From the NCBI GenBank assembly GCA_017460395.1, contig JAFUBA010000153.1, forward strand, positions 1 through 52,466: a stretch of 52,466 bases of DNA. The letters are read 5' to 3'. The position numbers and the translations under genes are program-made. The number at the start of each line of letters is the position of its first letter. The stretch's first letter is position 1. Below the pieces are notes generated by a model. That model saw only the letters and a list, made by a program, of their open reading frames with translations, was not told the origin of the DNA and made no database searches. Shown here in pieces: positions 1 through 8,248 of this stretch. Source of the stretch: Clostridia bacterium. GTDB lineage: Bacteria > Bacillota > Clostridia > Christensenellales > Aristaeellaceae.

Positions 1-187
1 CGGATGATGCTTTGCCTGAAAACCCATCACGAGTCGCATACTTGGTCAAAAGTTGATAAAGTACTACGCACTTATGCCTTGGGGCAGGTCGCATAACAAG
101 TATTACGGCCAATATATTACCCTAAAAACTGAACTACACCCAACCCACATGCTGCCCGCTTGATCATCACTTGTTATGAAGAGACCA
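1..187. other. window edge, no supported gene
   Basis: No gene is supported here. Reading frame 1 is open from base 1 to a TAA at 94-96, so the 3' end of a gene that begins outside the window is possible, but I recognise nothing in the 31 residues. A perfect 10-base inverted repeat, CATAACAAGT at 92-101 and ACTTGTTATG at 169-178, lies just downstream of the minus-strand gene that ends at 188. Its 67-base spacer is too long for a simple terminator. Confidence 0.4.
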
Positions 188-1213
188 TCACCAGGTGTAC
201 TTCATTGCCTGAGATACGCAGTTCTGGTGCGTAGAATCCACCTTTTTTGTGCCATGCGTCTTGCTGCCATAGAAATGGATGCAGAAATGCCCGTCGAAAT
301 TGTTGTTGTCAATGGTTGTAGTGCCGTGCGGCATGCCGTTCATGGAAGCAGCGTAAACTCTGCCGTCATACTTCACAAGAATCGGACGACGTTTCCATGA
401 CCAGGTACCCCCATAGATGGACTTCATCGTGGCTGTGTCCGATTTGGTCAGCGGCTCAGAGTCCATATGGTTGGCGCCGCTCCATCGTTTGCACTGGAAC
501 GTTTTTCCTGTTTTGCAGTCTTTCACAGTAAACGTGCTTCCCTTCGGAATTCTGGATGACCCATTTTTGAACCAGTTCAGACGTTCCGTGGTATATGTTT
601 TCGCTGTGCTGGAAGAGGAAGAAGAAGACACAGATTCGCCAAACATGGCAGCAATCGTATTTTTGTCTGCGTTCCCGGTCTGCTTCAGTCCCTTTGCCTT
701 CTGCAGTTTTTTGACCGCACTTTTGGTTCCGGATCCATAGTCTCCATCAATTGCTCCGGTATAGTATCCCAGAGCCTTCAGACATTTCTGAAGTTTCTTT
801 ACATTGCTGCCCCCGTCACCCACCGAGCATGGACTCGGCTTTCCGATGGACTTGAGAGAGGCAGCAGAGGAACTTGAGGATGAAGACTTGGATGCCGAAG
901 TAGAATTCTTTCCTTTATTAATGTATTTTTTCATGACATAGCCGGTGTATTTTCCGTATGTCACTTTGTACCATTCGCCACTCTCCCCAAGGATCTCCAC
1001 CGTTGTCCCCTGGTCCAGTGTCTGCAGCGCCTTTGAGTCCTTGGAAGCCTTCTTGCGAAGATTCAGTGAAGAACAGTTGACCGTTCCGTAGCTGGCCGCA
1101 AGTGCTCTCTCCGGGACACAGGCTGTCAGCACAACACACAGAATCATAAGAAGACATACGCCCGCCTGAAGCATGCGCAGGCAGTAGCGACTTTGTTTCA
1201 GTTCATATTGCAT
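188..1213 (-). CDS. secreted SH3b and peptidoglycan-binding domain protein
   Basis: This is a secreted cell-wall-associated protein of 341 residues. A basic N-terminus and a hydrophobic stretch (residues 12-30) form a signal peptide or signal anchor. An SH3b domain follows (about 40-98; SLNLRKKASKDSKAL, then GYVMKKYI), a Ser-rich linker, a PG_binding_1 domain (about 125-190; LKALGYYTGAIDGDYGSGT), a second Ser-rich linker and a C-terminal domain of about 120 residues that I do not recognise. That last domain has conserved-looking His and Asp positions (NNFDGHFCIHF, SKTHGTKKVDSTHQ) and may be the functional part. Start ATG 1213 was chosen because AGAGGAG lies about ten bases upstream. The frame stays open to 1330, but no binding site precedes that ATG. 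A promoter at 1502-1530 implies a leader of about 280 bases. Binding to the wall is inferred from the domains, and no enzymatic activity is assigned. Confidence 0.8.
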   Translation of the reverse strand: MQYELKQSRYCLRMLQAGVCLLMILCVVLTACVPERALAASYGTVNCSSLNLRKKASKDSKALQTLDQGTTVEILGESGEWYKVTYGKYTGYVMKKYINKGKNSTSASKSSSSSSSAASLKSIGKPSPCSVGDGGSNVKKLQKCLKALGYYTGAIDGDYGSGTKSAVKKLQKAKGLKQTGNADKNTIAAMFGESVSSSSSSSTAKTYTTERLNWFKNGSSRIPKGSTFTVKDCKTGKTFQCKRWSGANHMDSEPLTKSDTATMKSIYGGTWSWKRRPILVKYDGRVYAASMNGMPHGTTTIDNNNFDGHFCIHFYGSKTHGTKKVDSTHQNCVSQAMKYTW

Positions 1214-1690
1214 GGTAACCCATCTCCTCTCTGCAAATGCCTGGCAGATGTCTGTCAGACGTTCCGTAAGACACTTCTGCATAACTCGCATCAAGAATAT
1301 CGGCAGATAGATGGAACAAATGTTTTCCATCAGTTAAAGCCAGCCATTCTACCCAGGGCACATACAGATTCATTTTTCGAATTCCGAACAAAGGATGATC
1401 CAGCGAAGATATATAAATTTGTCACCCGATCGTCTGTCTATGGACATCTGGGCGATGATTCAAAATGGGCAGTGATCGTCAAAAAGAGCCACCCGCAAGG
1501 GAATATATTACGAAAGTGTTTCAATGTCAACCGAATTATTTCAATTTGTGCGATATTTGTTACAACTTTATTTCATTTGTGTTAAAAATATTGCAACTTT
1601 CAAGCTGCATATGGTTCTGCCAATGGCTACCCTGTCTGTCTTACCCGCGATGAGGCTTTAGAATTTTTCTGACTTTTTTCTGAAATTCCC
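1214..1690. other. divergent intergenic region and long leader
   Basis: This stretch separates the minus-strand SH3 gene from the L10 leader. It holds the minus-strand promoter (1502-1530) and the roughly 280-base untranslated leader of the SH3 gene. Short frames on both strands, including a 62-codon minus frame at 1203-1391 that overlaps the SH3 start, have no convincing binding site or recognisable protein, so they are not called. The part from 1540 to 1690 is AT-rich and I see nothing else in it. Confidence 0.5.
1502..1530 (-). promoter_or_regulatory. promoter of the SH3/peptidoglycan-binding gene
   Basis: On the minus strand a perfect -35 TTGACA (1525-1530) is followed after 17 bases by -10 TATATT (1502-1507). 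Transcription would start near 1495. Confidence 0.7.
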
Positions 1691-1719
1691 TTGACACCGT
1701 AAAGACATGATGATAAGAT
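1691..1719 (+). promoter_or_regulatory. rplJ-rplL promoter
   Basis: A perfect -35 TTGACA (1691-1696), a 17-base spacer and -10 TAAGAT (1714-1719) with an upstream TGA (extended -10). It lies directly before the L10 leader. Confidence 0.85.
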
Positions 1720-1725
1720 GCGACA

Positions 1726-1920
1726 CGGTTTTGAAAGAAACCTGTGCCCAAGACAGCCGGCATTCAGGATATTCATTCTTCGGAATCTTTCCTGGATTCA
1801 AAGGGAGTTTCCCGCCTGCCGAGGTGCAAAGGATCATTTGATGCTTCAGATCCGGATTACATCCGCTGATCTTGTCGATTTGAAATGCTCTCCCTTGCGC
1901 CTGCGCAAGGGTTTTCTTTA
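1726..1920 (+). promoter_or_regulatory. ribosomal protein L10 leader with attenuator
   Basis: This is the 5' leader of rplJ. It carries the two conserved arms of the Firmicutes L10 leader, AAGACAG followed by CCGGC (1750-1761) and GCCTGCC followed by GAGGTG (1814-1826). In this family the L10-L12 complex binds its own leader RNA and represses the operon when in excess. The leader ends in a strong intrinsic terminator, so regulation here is probably by attenuation. The match is by motif, and the exact 5' end is inferred from the promoter. Confidence 0.8.
1892..1919 (+). terminator. attenuator hairpin of the L10 leader
   Basis: A perfect inverted repeat CCCTTGCGC (1892-1900) / GCGCAAGGG (1903-1911) is followed by TTTTCTTT. 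It sits 35 bases before the rplJ start, inside the leader, as expected for an attenuator. Confidence 0.8.
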
Positions 1921-1953
1921 ACCACTGAAACCTGATTGGAGGTGTGTTAGAAC

Positions 1954-2457
1954 ATGAGCAAGAATCGCGAACTCAAGGAGCAGGTCGTAGCCGAGATCGT
2001 AGAAAAGTTCAAGGCTGCTGAATCTGTCGTATTCGTGCAGTATTCCGGTCTGACTGTTGAGCAGGTGACAAATCTGCGCAAGCAGTGCCGTGAAAACGAC
2101 GTGCAGTACTGCGTTCTGAAGAACCGTCTGGTGAAGCTGGCTCTTCAGGAAGTTGGTATCGAAGGTGCAGATGATCTTCTGAATGGTCCCAATGCGTTTG
2201 TTTTCGGCATGAAAGACGCCGTTGCAGCGCCCAAGATCGTGTCTGAGTTCATCGAGAAGAGCAAGACCACCGCTCTGACCGTCACCGGTGGTATTCTCGA
2301 GAACAAGGTCGAAGATGTTGCGACCATGGACAAGCTGGCCAAGATGCCCAGCCGCGAACAGTTGCTGGCTCGCCTGGTTGGCAGCATGAGTGCCACTATG
2401 GGCAACTTCGTGCGCGTCATCGAAGCGTACCGCAAAAAGCAGGCCGGGGAAGAATAA
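1954..2457 (+). CDS. rplJ: 50S ribosomal protein L10
   Basis: L10 anchors the L7/L12 stalk to 23S rRNA and so helps recruit translation factors to the large subunit. The 167-residue product has normal family length and the typical N-terminus ([20 protein letters not shown], then QYSGLTVEQVTNLRKQ), the central LKNRLVKLAL segment and a C-terminal helical tail that would bind L7/L12 dimers. Start ATG 1954 has GGAGGT ten bases upstream. It is co-transcribed with rplL (63-base gap) from the promoter at 1691-1719 and is probably autoregulated through the leader. Unusually, rplK-rplA do not lie upstream and rpoB does not follow rplL in this window. Confidence 0.97.
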   Translation: MSKNRELKEQVVAEIVEKFKAAESVVFVQYSGLTVEQVTNLRKQCRENDVQYCVLKNRLVKLALQEVGIEGADDLLNGPNAFVFGMKDAVAAPKIVSEFIEKSKTTALTVTGGILENKVEDVATMDKLAKMPSREQLLARLVGSMSATMGNFVRVIEAYRKKQAGEE

Positions 2458-2520
2458 TTTTTCCCGGGATACGCTTTTGCCTATGATTTTTTAGAAGAAT
2501 AGCTGAGGAGGCTTATCATC

Positions 2521-2892
2521 ATGACTCATGAAGAGATTATTGCTGCCGTCGAATCGATGACAGTGCTTGAGCTGGCCGACCTGGTGAAGGCCATGGAAGA
2601 CAAGTTCGGTGTTTCTGCTGCTGCTCCTGTGGCTGTGGTTGCTGGCCCCGCTGGTGCTGCTCCCGCTGAGGAGGAGAAGACCGAGTTCGACGTCGTGCTG
2701 AAGGAAGCTGGCGCCGAGAAGATCAAGGTCATCAAGGTTGTGCGCGAAGTCGTGGACGGCCTGGGCCTGAAGGAAGCCAAGGAACTGGTGGAGTCCGCTC
2801 CCAAGACCATCAAGGAAGGCGTGTCCAAGGAAGACGCCGAGAAGATCGTCGAGAAGTTCAAGGCTGCCGGCGCTACTTGCGAAATCAAGTAA
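2521..2892 (+). CDS. rplL: 50S ribosomal protein L7/L12
   Basis: L7/L12 is the multicopy stalk protein that contacts elongation factors. The 123-residue product shows the N-terminal dimerisation helices ([20 protein letters not shown]), the Ala/Pro/Gly-rich hinge (about 36-52) and the C-terminal domain with [11 protein letters not shown] and [12 protein letters not shown]. Length and order are typical. GAGGAGG precedes the ATG. The codon use is strongly biased (AAG, CTG, GAG), as expected for a highly expressed gene. A terminator follows directly, so the operon ends here rather than continuing into rpoBC. Confidence 0.97.
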   Translation: MTHEEIIAAVESMTVLELADLVKAMEDKFGVSAAAPVAVVAGPAGAAPAEEEKTEFDVVLKEAGAEKIKVIKVVREVVDGLGLKEAKELVESAPKTIKEGVSKEDAEKIVEKFKAAGATCEIK

Positions 2893-2908
2893 TCGTCAAC
2901 AGAATGCA

Positions 2909-2939
2909 AGGCAGGTACCTCTGTGGTGCCTGCCTTTTT
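2909..2939 (+). terminator. rplJ-rplL terminator
   Basis: An 11-base stem AGGCAGGTACC / GGTGCCTGCCT (one G-T pair) with a short loop is followed by TTTTTG. It lies 16 bases after the rplL stop. Confidence 0.85.
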
Positions 2940-2985
2940 GTATCCATTCTCGTCCTGCACCCACCTGTCATTCCAGGACGCATTC

Positions 2986-3014
2986 TTGACCATACAAACC
3001 GCATTTGTTATATT
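2986..3014 (+). promoter_or_regulatory. promoter of the CHAP amidase gene
   Basis: -35 TTGACC (2986-2991), 17-base spacer and -10 TATATT (3009-3014) with a TGT extension. It lies 50 bases before the gene start. Confidence 0.75.
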
Positions 3015-3063
3015 CTCGTGCAGACAAAATGAGCATACAAGAGCGGAAGGAGATGGACACCAT

Positions 3064-4218
3064 ATGCTAAGCATGCAAAGCAGCACTTCTACTTTGCGCC
3101 GGGCTGCAAATATAGCCAGGATGATATGCATCTTCATTCTGCTCCTTTTTTCTGCCAACATCTCCCATGCATTCGCCGAGGATGTGCGCATCCCCCCGTC
3201 CTTCCCTGTACCGGACTATGTGACAAGTCTCATCAGCGTTGCCTCAAAGGAAGTCGGTTACACAGAAGGGCCTCACGGCTATACCAAATACGGCGAATGG
3301 GCCGGAGATCCTTATGCACAGTGGTGCGCTGAATTTCTCTGCTGGTGTGTCAATGAGGTGGATCAGGAGCTGGGTACAAATCTTCTGACGAATGTCTATC
3401 CGATGTATTCCTCCTCCAATACCGGGCGTGCTTTCTTTATCCAGAAGGGACGATACATTGTCCGCTGGGGCAACCTGGATGGCTGGGGGTATCAGTGGCT
3501 CAAGGGAGAGGACCATTTTCTCACCACAGGATCCTATATCCCGCAGCCCGGTGACTGGATCTTTTTCACATGGACCAGTGATCTGGATACAGATCATGTG
3601 TCCATGGTAGAATACTGCACGATGAACACTGAGACAGGCGAGGTCACGATCCATGTCATCGAGGGAAACACACCCTCCAGTGTCAAAAGGACCACATATC
3701 CCCTCACCTATACCAGAATTCTCGGGTTTGGCACCGTACACGATGCTGCCGACTGGACCATGCGCAGCGGCAATCAGGGAGAAAAAGTCAGGCAGCTACA
3801 GGAAAAGCTGATCTATCTCGGATATCTTCCGGATGGCGCCGATGACGGACGCTACGGGTCCGGGACGGCATCCGCCCTCACCCGCTTTCAGCAGACTGTC
3901 GGTCTCAAAGCGCATGGCATTGCGAACATTTCTACGCAGCTGGCCTTAAACGCAGCCTATGAACAGGCCCTCAATCTGGATCCCACCACCTGGCAGGTGG
4001 AGGATGCACTGGATGAGGACAGTTTCTCCGACTTTTCCTTCTCTGATTTCTCATTCTCAGATTTCCCATCCGATGACTTTGGATCCACAGTTTCCGTTGG
4101 CTCAGATCATGAAGATGAACTCTCCCTTGATGAGGAGGATGAGTTCACTGATCTCCGCCTCGACCCGGGCAGCATTGCCGAAGGTGATCTTCCGCCAGAA
4201 TGGGTCAATCATCAATGA
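3064..4218 (+). CDS. secreted CHAP-domain amidase with peptidoglycan-binding domain
   Basis: A secreted 384-residue protein that probably cleaves peptidoglycan peptides or amide bonds. Residues 11-38 form a signal peptide (hydrophobic ICIFILLLF). A CHAP-like domain spans about 50-225, with the likely catalytic Cys88 in QWCAEF and His178 in DTDHVSMVEY. A PG_binding_1 domain lies at about 235-300 (RQLQEKLIYLGYLPD, DDGRYGSGTASAL). The tail is strongly acidic and begins with the five-residue unit SFSDF in tandem (DNA about 4021-4068). Start ATG 3064 was chosen because GGAAGGAG lies just upstream and the promoter would place transcription near 3021. The longer frame back to 2923 overlaps the promoter. 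The next secreted gene follows after 67 bases without a terminator. Both CHAP catalytic residues are present, but activity is inferred. Confidence 0.85.
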   Translation: MLSMQSSTSTLRRAANIARMICIFILLLFSANISHAFAEDVRIPPSFPVPDYVTSLISVASKEVGYTEGPHGYTKYGEWAGDPYAQWCAEFLCWCVNEVDQELGTNLLTNVYPMYSSSNTGRAFFIQKGRYIVRWGNLDGWGYQWLKGEDHFLTTGSYIPQPGDWIFFTWTSDLDTDHVSMVEYCTMNTETGEVTIHVIEGNTPSSVKRTTYPLTYTRILGFGTVHDAADWTMRSGNQGEKVRQLQEKLIYLGYLPDGADDGRYGSGTASALTRFQQTVGLKAHGIANISTQLALNAAYEQALNLDPTTWQVEDALDEDSFSDFSFSDFSFSDFPSDDFGSTVSVGSDHEDELSLDEEDEFTDLRLDPGSIAEGDLPPEWVNHQ

Positions 4219-4285
4219 TGATCTGCGATGATGTACCGTTCCCTTTCTTCAGGATTCAGCACTGTTTTTCCGGAGGCCGGATGAC

Positions 4286-5761
4286 ATGTCAAGAAAGATT
4301 CTCCTGTTTCTTCTGTCTTGGTTTCTTTTTCTGGACCCTTTACTATCCACAGCCATCGGCGAATCCCTCCCAGAGGAAACCCGTGCTTCCATTGACGCCT
4401 TTCACTTCGATATCACCTTCGAGCCCAGCAGAGCTCTCCCGGACAGTGCGCTGTGCGGGCTGACAGAGTTTCTGGAAATGCTGAATCTGAAAGGAGATTT
4501 TGTGGCAGCGGGAGACCGCGGTTTTTCCCTGTCCACACACGTGAGTTTGTCAGATGATGCAGGTCTGGATGCACATATCGGGGGTCTGGAAGGCCTGTTT
4601 GAACTGAAAGCACCTTTTCTCCCCTCGGATGGTATTCTCCTCAGCATCCCTGATTTCTTTTCATCTGCCCTCGAACTGCAGCAGCTTGTGGCACTGCCAC
4701 TTCACCGGGCTGCACTGCTTTATCCGTGGACGTCCTATCATGCATGGAAAGACTGCTGGGATATCGTTCACGCATTCATGGATTCATCCGAGGGCAATCA
4801 CACTGTCCCCCAGGAACAACTGCAGATCCTGGGAAAAGTCCTGGAAGATCATCTTTCGTCCAGCCAGGAGCTCGCTACGTGGTTTGACGGCATGTCCACG
4901 CTGAACCCTGCAGGCGCACAGCTGCGCAGCCTCTTTGACGATCTGCCCGCATGGATCGAAAACAATCTGCAGGGAGATGTCAAGGTACAGATTACGTCAG
5001 ATGGGGAAACATGGTCTCATGACGGCCGAGAGCTGTATCACTTTCAGGACAATGATCGCATGAAAGAAATCTACGTCTTTCTTCCTGGATTTGTTCAGGG
5101 TACCGATGCCACCTTCCGGTACCTTCTGACCATGCGGGAGGAGAACACCTACGATCTTCAGATTTCGCTGACGCTGGGATCCGGCACACACAGTCTGTTT
5201 GGCATCAATTACCTGGCAAGTCATCTTCCGGACAGCTGGCCTGCTGAGCGCGACTGGTCCTGTCAGATGACGCTCACCGGTCCCCTGCTGCAGGGTTTTT
5301 CCTGGGCGACCCGCAATGAAAATGGTTATCTGATTTCCACAACCCTGACGGACCGGCTGCATGTCACTATCAACGGGCATCCTGATTCTTTTGTCCTTTC
5401 GGACAGTTCCGGCCGTCTTATGACAGTCAGGACCAATATGCGTCCTCTCCTTCCGGATCATCTCCCGGACTATTTGAATGCGGCACCAGACGGGCTGCCT
5501 TTGTCCTCCCTTCCAAATCTTCTGATCTCTCCCGATGCCATTTGGAGTGTCCTTAACAAAGATGAGACGCAGAAGCTTTTTCCTCTCCTGGTGAAGGCAC
5601 CCGTATCCACCGTCACCGGAATCATGAATATCCTGCATGACAGTGGCATCCTGGATCTGCTCTGCTATGGAGAAAACAGGTATACAGACAGTTCTCTGTC
5701 GGAATCCAAGGAGATCATCTCTCCTGTCTCAGATGCTTCTGATATGACGAATACGCAATAG
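4286..5761 (+). CDS. secreted protein of unknown function
   Basis: I do not recognise this 491-residue protein. It begins with a clear signal peptide (MSRKILLFLLSWFLFLDPLL, cleavage probably near residue 25 after IGES) and has no further membrane segment. It carries no lipobox cysteine at the expected place. The body reads as mixed beta strands and helices with several amphipathic LSLTLGSGT-type strands. GGAGG precedes ATG 4286 by nine bases. It follows the CHAP amidase gene after 67 bases and ends at a strong terminator, so the two are probably one operon. That context suggests a cell-envelope role, but nothing in the sequence names one. Confidence 0.75.
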   Translation: MSRKILLFLLSWFLFLDPLLSTAIGESLPEETRASIDAFHFDITFEPSRALPDSALCGLTEFLEMLNLKGDFVAAGDRGFSLSTHVSLSDDAGLDAHIGGLEGLFELKAPFLPSDGILLSIPDFFSSALELQQLVALPLHRAALLYPWTSYHAWKDCWDIVHAFMDSSEGNHTVPQEQLQILGKVLEDHLSSSQELATWFDGMSTLNPAGAQLRSLFDDLPAWIENNLQGDVKVQITSDGETWSHDGRELYHFQDNDRMKEIYVFLPGFVQGTDATFRYLLTMREENTYDLQISLTLGSGTHSLFGINYLASHLPDSWPAERDWSCQMTLTGPLLQGFSWATRNENGYLISTTLTDRLHVTINGHPDSFVLSDSSGRLMTVRTNMRPLLPDHLPDYLNAAPDGLPLSSLPNLLISPDAIWSVLNKDETQKLFPLLVKAPVSTVTGIMNILHDSGILDLLCYGENRYTDSSLSESKEIISPVSDASDMTNTQ

Positions 5762-5770
5762 TGTTTATTG

Positions 5771-5797
5771 CGGGCCACAAGCGCTGGCCCGTTTTTT
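5771..5797 (+). terminator. terminator of the CHAP operon
   Basis: Stem CGGGCCA (5771-5777) / TGGCCCG (5785-5791) with a 7-base loop, followed by TTTTTTC. It lies ten bases after the stop codon. Confidence 0.85.
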
Positions 5798-5861
5798 CTT
5801 GCCCAAAAACAGTCAAGCAACGGTTCTTCCCAAAGTAAACCAAAAAAATAATCGCATGCTA

Positions 5862-5891
5862 TTGACTATATAAAGATGTTTGGTCTATACT
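5862..5891 (+). promoter_or_regulatory. promoter of the MarR/ABC exporter operon
   Basis: -35 TTGACT (5862-5867), 18-base spacer and -10 TATACT (5886-5891). A short inverted repeat ACCAAA (5839-5844) / TTTGGT (5879-5884) brackets the -35 region and could be the operator for the MarR protein encoded downstream. That role is inferred. Confidence 0.65.
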
Positions 5892-5944
5892 GCCACGGTC
5901 GCAAGATAACTTTGCAAGATTCATTGGGAAAGGAAGTATCCTGC

Positions 5945-6400
5945 ATGATAACCTCTTTGCCATTTGAGGACGAGCTTCAGTATGGTATGTATCTCAAGAA
6001 ACTCAACTCCTGCCTGAAGCAGGAGGTACAGAAAGCGTTCAACGACCTGGATCTCACACCCGTGCAGGGGCAGTTCCTGATCATATTGGATACTCAGATG
6101 GGCGGAAGAGCAAGGCTCAAGGATATGGAAGAGGCCTTCCAGTCTGCCCAGTCTACCATCGCCGGAATTGCATTCCGTCTCGAAAGAAAAAGACTGATTC
6201 GCTATGACATAGATGACAGTGACAGGCGGGTCAAGTGGGTCTGCATCACCGAAAGCGGCAAGGCACTGTGCGCACGGTCGCATGATACACTTCTTCAGGC
6301 GGAACAGAAGATGCTCAGCGAACTGACTGACAGAGAGAAAAAATCTGTCCTTAAGATTCTGCAAAAGATGTTCCATGCCCTGGACTCGCAAAGCGACTGA
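5945..6400 (+). CDS. MarR-family transcriptional regulator
   Basis: A 151-residue winged-helix regulator, the usual MarR length. It has an N-terminal dimerisation helix (about 15-45), a DNA-binding core (LKDMEEAFQSAQSTIAGIAF as recognition region, about 65-88), a wing (YDIDDSDRRVKWVCIT, about 92-108) and C-terminal helices. ATG 5945 was chosen for the AAAGGAAG upstream and the normal family length. The longer frame starts inside the promoter. It is the first gene before two ABC exporter halves, separated by 78 bases without a terminator. MarR proteins in this position usually repress the exporter and are released by the compound exported. The ligand is unknown. Confidence 0.88.
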   Translation: MITSLPFEDELQYGMYLKKLNSCLKQEVQKAFNDLDLTPVQGQFLIILDTQMGGRARLKDMEEAFQSAQSTIAGIAFRLERKRLIRYDIDDSDRRVKWVCITESGKALCARSHDTLLQAEQKMLSELTDREKKSVLKILQKMFHALDSQSD

Positions 6401-6478
6401 TGATGTTTCACTCTCCCTCTGCCTTGCTGCCCTGCAGCAGGCACAGAATCAAGGATAAATGAAAGGAGTTTCAGGCCA

Positions 6479-8248
6479 ATGGTGAAAGAACTGCTGTCGC
6501 ATGTTGGCAAATACAAACGTGCAGCTATTCTGACCCCGATCTTCATGATCGGCGAAGTTCTGATGGAAACCCTGATTCCATATGTCATGGCTTCCCTGAT
6601 TGATCAGGGCATCAACCAGTCATCCATGCCGGATATTTTCAAAAACGGCGCGATCATGCTGGTGCTTGCATGTTTCAGTCTCCTGTTTGGTGTGCTTGGC
6701 GGAAAATACGGGGCGGAAGCCTCCTCAGGCTTCGCTGCCAATCTGCGTGCCGCCATGTACCGCAAGGTACAGACCTTCTCCTTTGCAAACATTGACAAAT
6801 TTTCTACCGCCGGCCTTGTCACCCGCATGACCACGGATGTCAACAATGTTCAGAACGCCTTCCAGATGATTCTGCGTATTGCCGTGCGCGCACCCCTGAC
6901 GCTCATCTGTTCCATGGTCATGTGCTTTCTGACCAGCCGTCCGCTGAGTCTGATTTTTCTCATCGCCGTTGTGTTCCTCTCCCTTTGTCTGTCACTGATC
7001 GTTCGCACCGCAATGGGTCGGTTCGATCAGGTTTTTCACAAGTACGATGATCTCAACGCATCTGTGCAGGAGAACGTCAGCGCCATCCGTGTGGTGAAGG
7101 CATTTGTGCGTGAGGACCATGAAACCGGCAAATTCAACACAGCAGCCGGTAACGTGTACAAGATGTTTATCAATGCCGAGAAGGTGGTTGCCCTCAACGG
7201 CCCGATCATGATGTTCACCATCTATGTGTGTATTATCATGCTCTCCTGGCTTGGGGCAAAACAGATCGTTCTGCCGCCAAATCAGCTGACCACAGGTGAA
7301 CTGACCAGCATGTTCTCCTATGTCATGAGTGTGCTGATGAGTCTGATGATGCTCTCCATGATTTTCGTCATGCTGACCATGTCCATGGCATCTGGACGCC
7401 GCATCAGTGAAGTGCTGACCGAAGAGCCGAGTCTCACCAATCCGCCTCAGCCTGTCATGGACGTGAAAGACGGATCCATCGATTTTCGTCACATGAACTT
7501 CTCCTACAAACAGGGCTCCGGGGAATATGTGCTCAAGGATATCGATCTTCATATAGACAGTGGTGAAACCATCGGAATCATCGGTGGCACAGGCTGCGGA
7601 AAATCCTCACTGGTCAACCTTGTCTCCAGACTGTATGACGCCACAGAAGGAGAAGTCCTGGTGGGCGGCACAAATGTGAAGGAATATGATATGGAAGTGC
7701 TGCGAAACGCAGTGTCCGTGGTACTTCAGAAAAACGTCTTGTTCTCCGGGTCCATTCTGGACAACCTCCGCTGGGGCAATGAACATGCGACCCTTGAAGA
7801 GTGCAGGGAGGCCTGCCGTCAGGCCTGTGCCGACGAGTTCATCGACCGCATGCCGGAAGGTTATGACACGCACATTGAGCAGGGCGGCACCAATGTGTCA
7901 GGCGGTCAGAAGCAGCGTCTGTGCATTGCACGAGCTCTTTTGAAATCGCCGAAGGTCCTGATTCTCGATGACTCCACCAGTGCGGTGGACACTGCAACAG
8001 ATGCAAAAATCCGTCAGGCCTTCCGGGAGGCGATTCCAGGAACGACAAAGCTCATCATTTCCCAGAGAATTTCTTCTGTACAGGATGCAGACAGGATCCT
8101 GGTCATGGACAATGGCCAGATTACTGCCTTTGGTCCACATGAAGAGCTGCTGAAAACCAGTGATATCTATCAGGAGATCTACGAGACCCAGACCCGTGGC
8201 GGAGGCGACTTCGATCAGCCCGGTCAGAACGGAGGTGCTTCAGCATGA
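6479..8248 (+). CDS. heterodimeric ABC exporter subunit, degenerate ATPase half
   Basis: A half-transporter of 589 residues with an N-terminal six-helix exporter domain (about 15-320) and a C-terminal ATPase domain. The Walker A is GGTGCGKSS and the signature VSGGQKQR. The Walker B is LILDD, where the catalytic Glu is replaced by Asp, and the H-loop reads ISQRIS with Gln in place of His. This pattern marks the non-canonical half of heterodimeric exporters of the YheI/BmrC type. GAAAGGAG precedes the ATG. The next gene, the canonical half, starts on an ATGA overlap, so the two are made together. A multidrug or peptide substrate is likely from the family but cannot be read from sequence. Confidence 0.93.
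   Translation: MVKELLSHVGKYKRAAILTPIFMIGEVLMETLIPYVMASLIDQGINQSSMPDIFKNGAIMLVLACFSLLFGVLGGKYGAEASSGFAANLRAAMYRKVQTFSFANIDKFSTAGLVTRMTTDVNNVQNAFQMILRIAVRAPLTLICSMVMCFLTSRPLSLIFLIAVVFLSLCLSLIVRTAMGRFDQVFHKYDDLNASVQENVSAIRVVKAFVREDHETGKFNTAAGNVYKMFINAEKVVALNGPIMMFTIYVCIIMLSWLGAKQIVLPPNQLTTGELTSMFSYVMSVLMSLMMLSMIFVMLTMSMASGRRISEVLTEEPSLTNPPQPVMDVKDGSIDFRHMNFSYKQGSGEYVLKDIDLHIDSGETIGIIGGTGCGKSSLVNLVSRLYDATEGEVLVGGTNVKEYDMEVLRNAVSVVLQKNVLFSGSILDNLRWGNEHATLEECREACRQACADEFIDRMPEGYDTHIEQGGTNVSGGQKQRLCIARALLKSPKVLILDDSTSAVDTATDAKIRQAFREAIPGTTKLIISQRISSVQDADRILVMDNGQITAFGPHEELLKTSDIYQEIYETQTRGGGDFDQPGQNGGASA

Noticed and set aside
1-96. Possible 3' end of a gene ending at 94-96
   Set aside because: Only 31 residues are visible, not recognisable as any family, and another frame is open to 56 as well.
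1203-1391. 62-codon minus-strand frame in the SH3 gene leader
   Set aside because: No good ribosome binding site and no protein-like pattern; kept only as a point to test.
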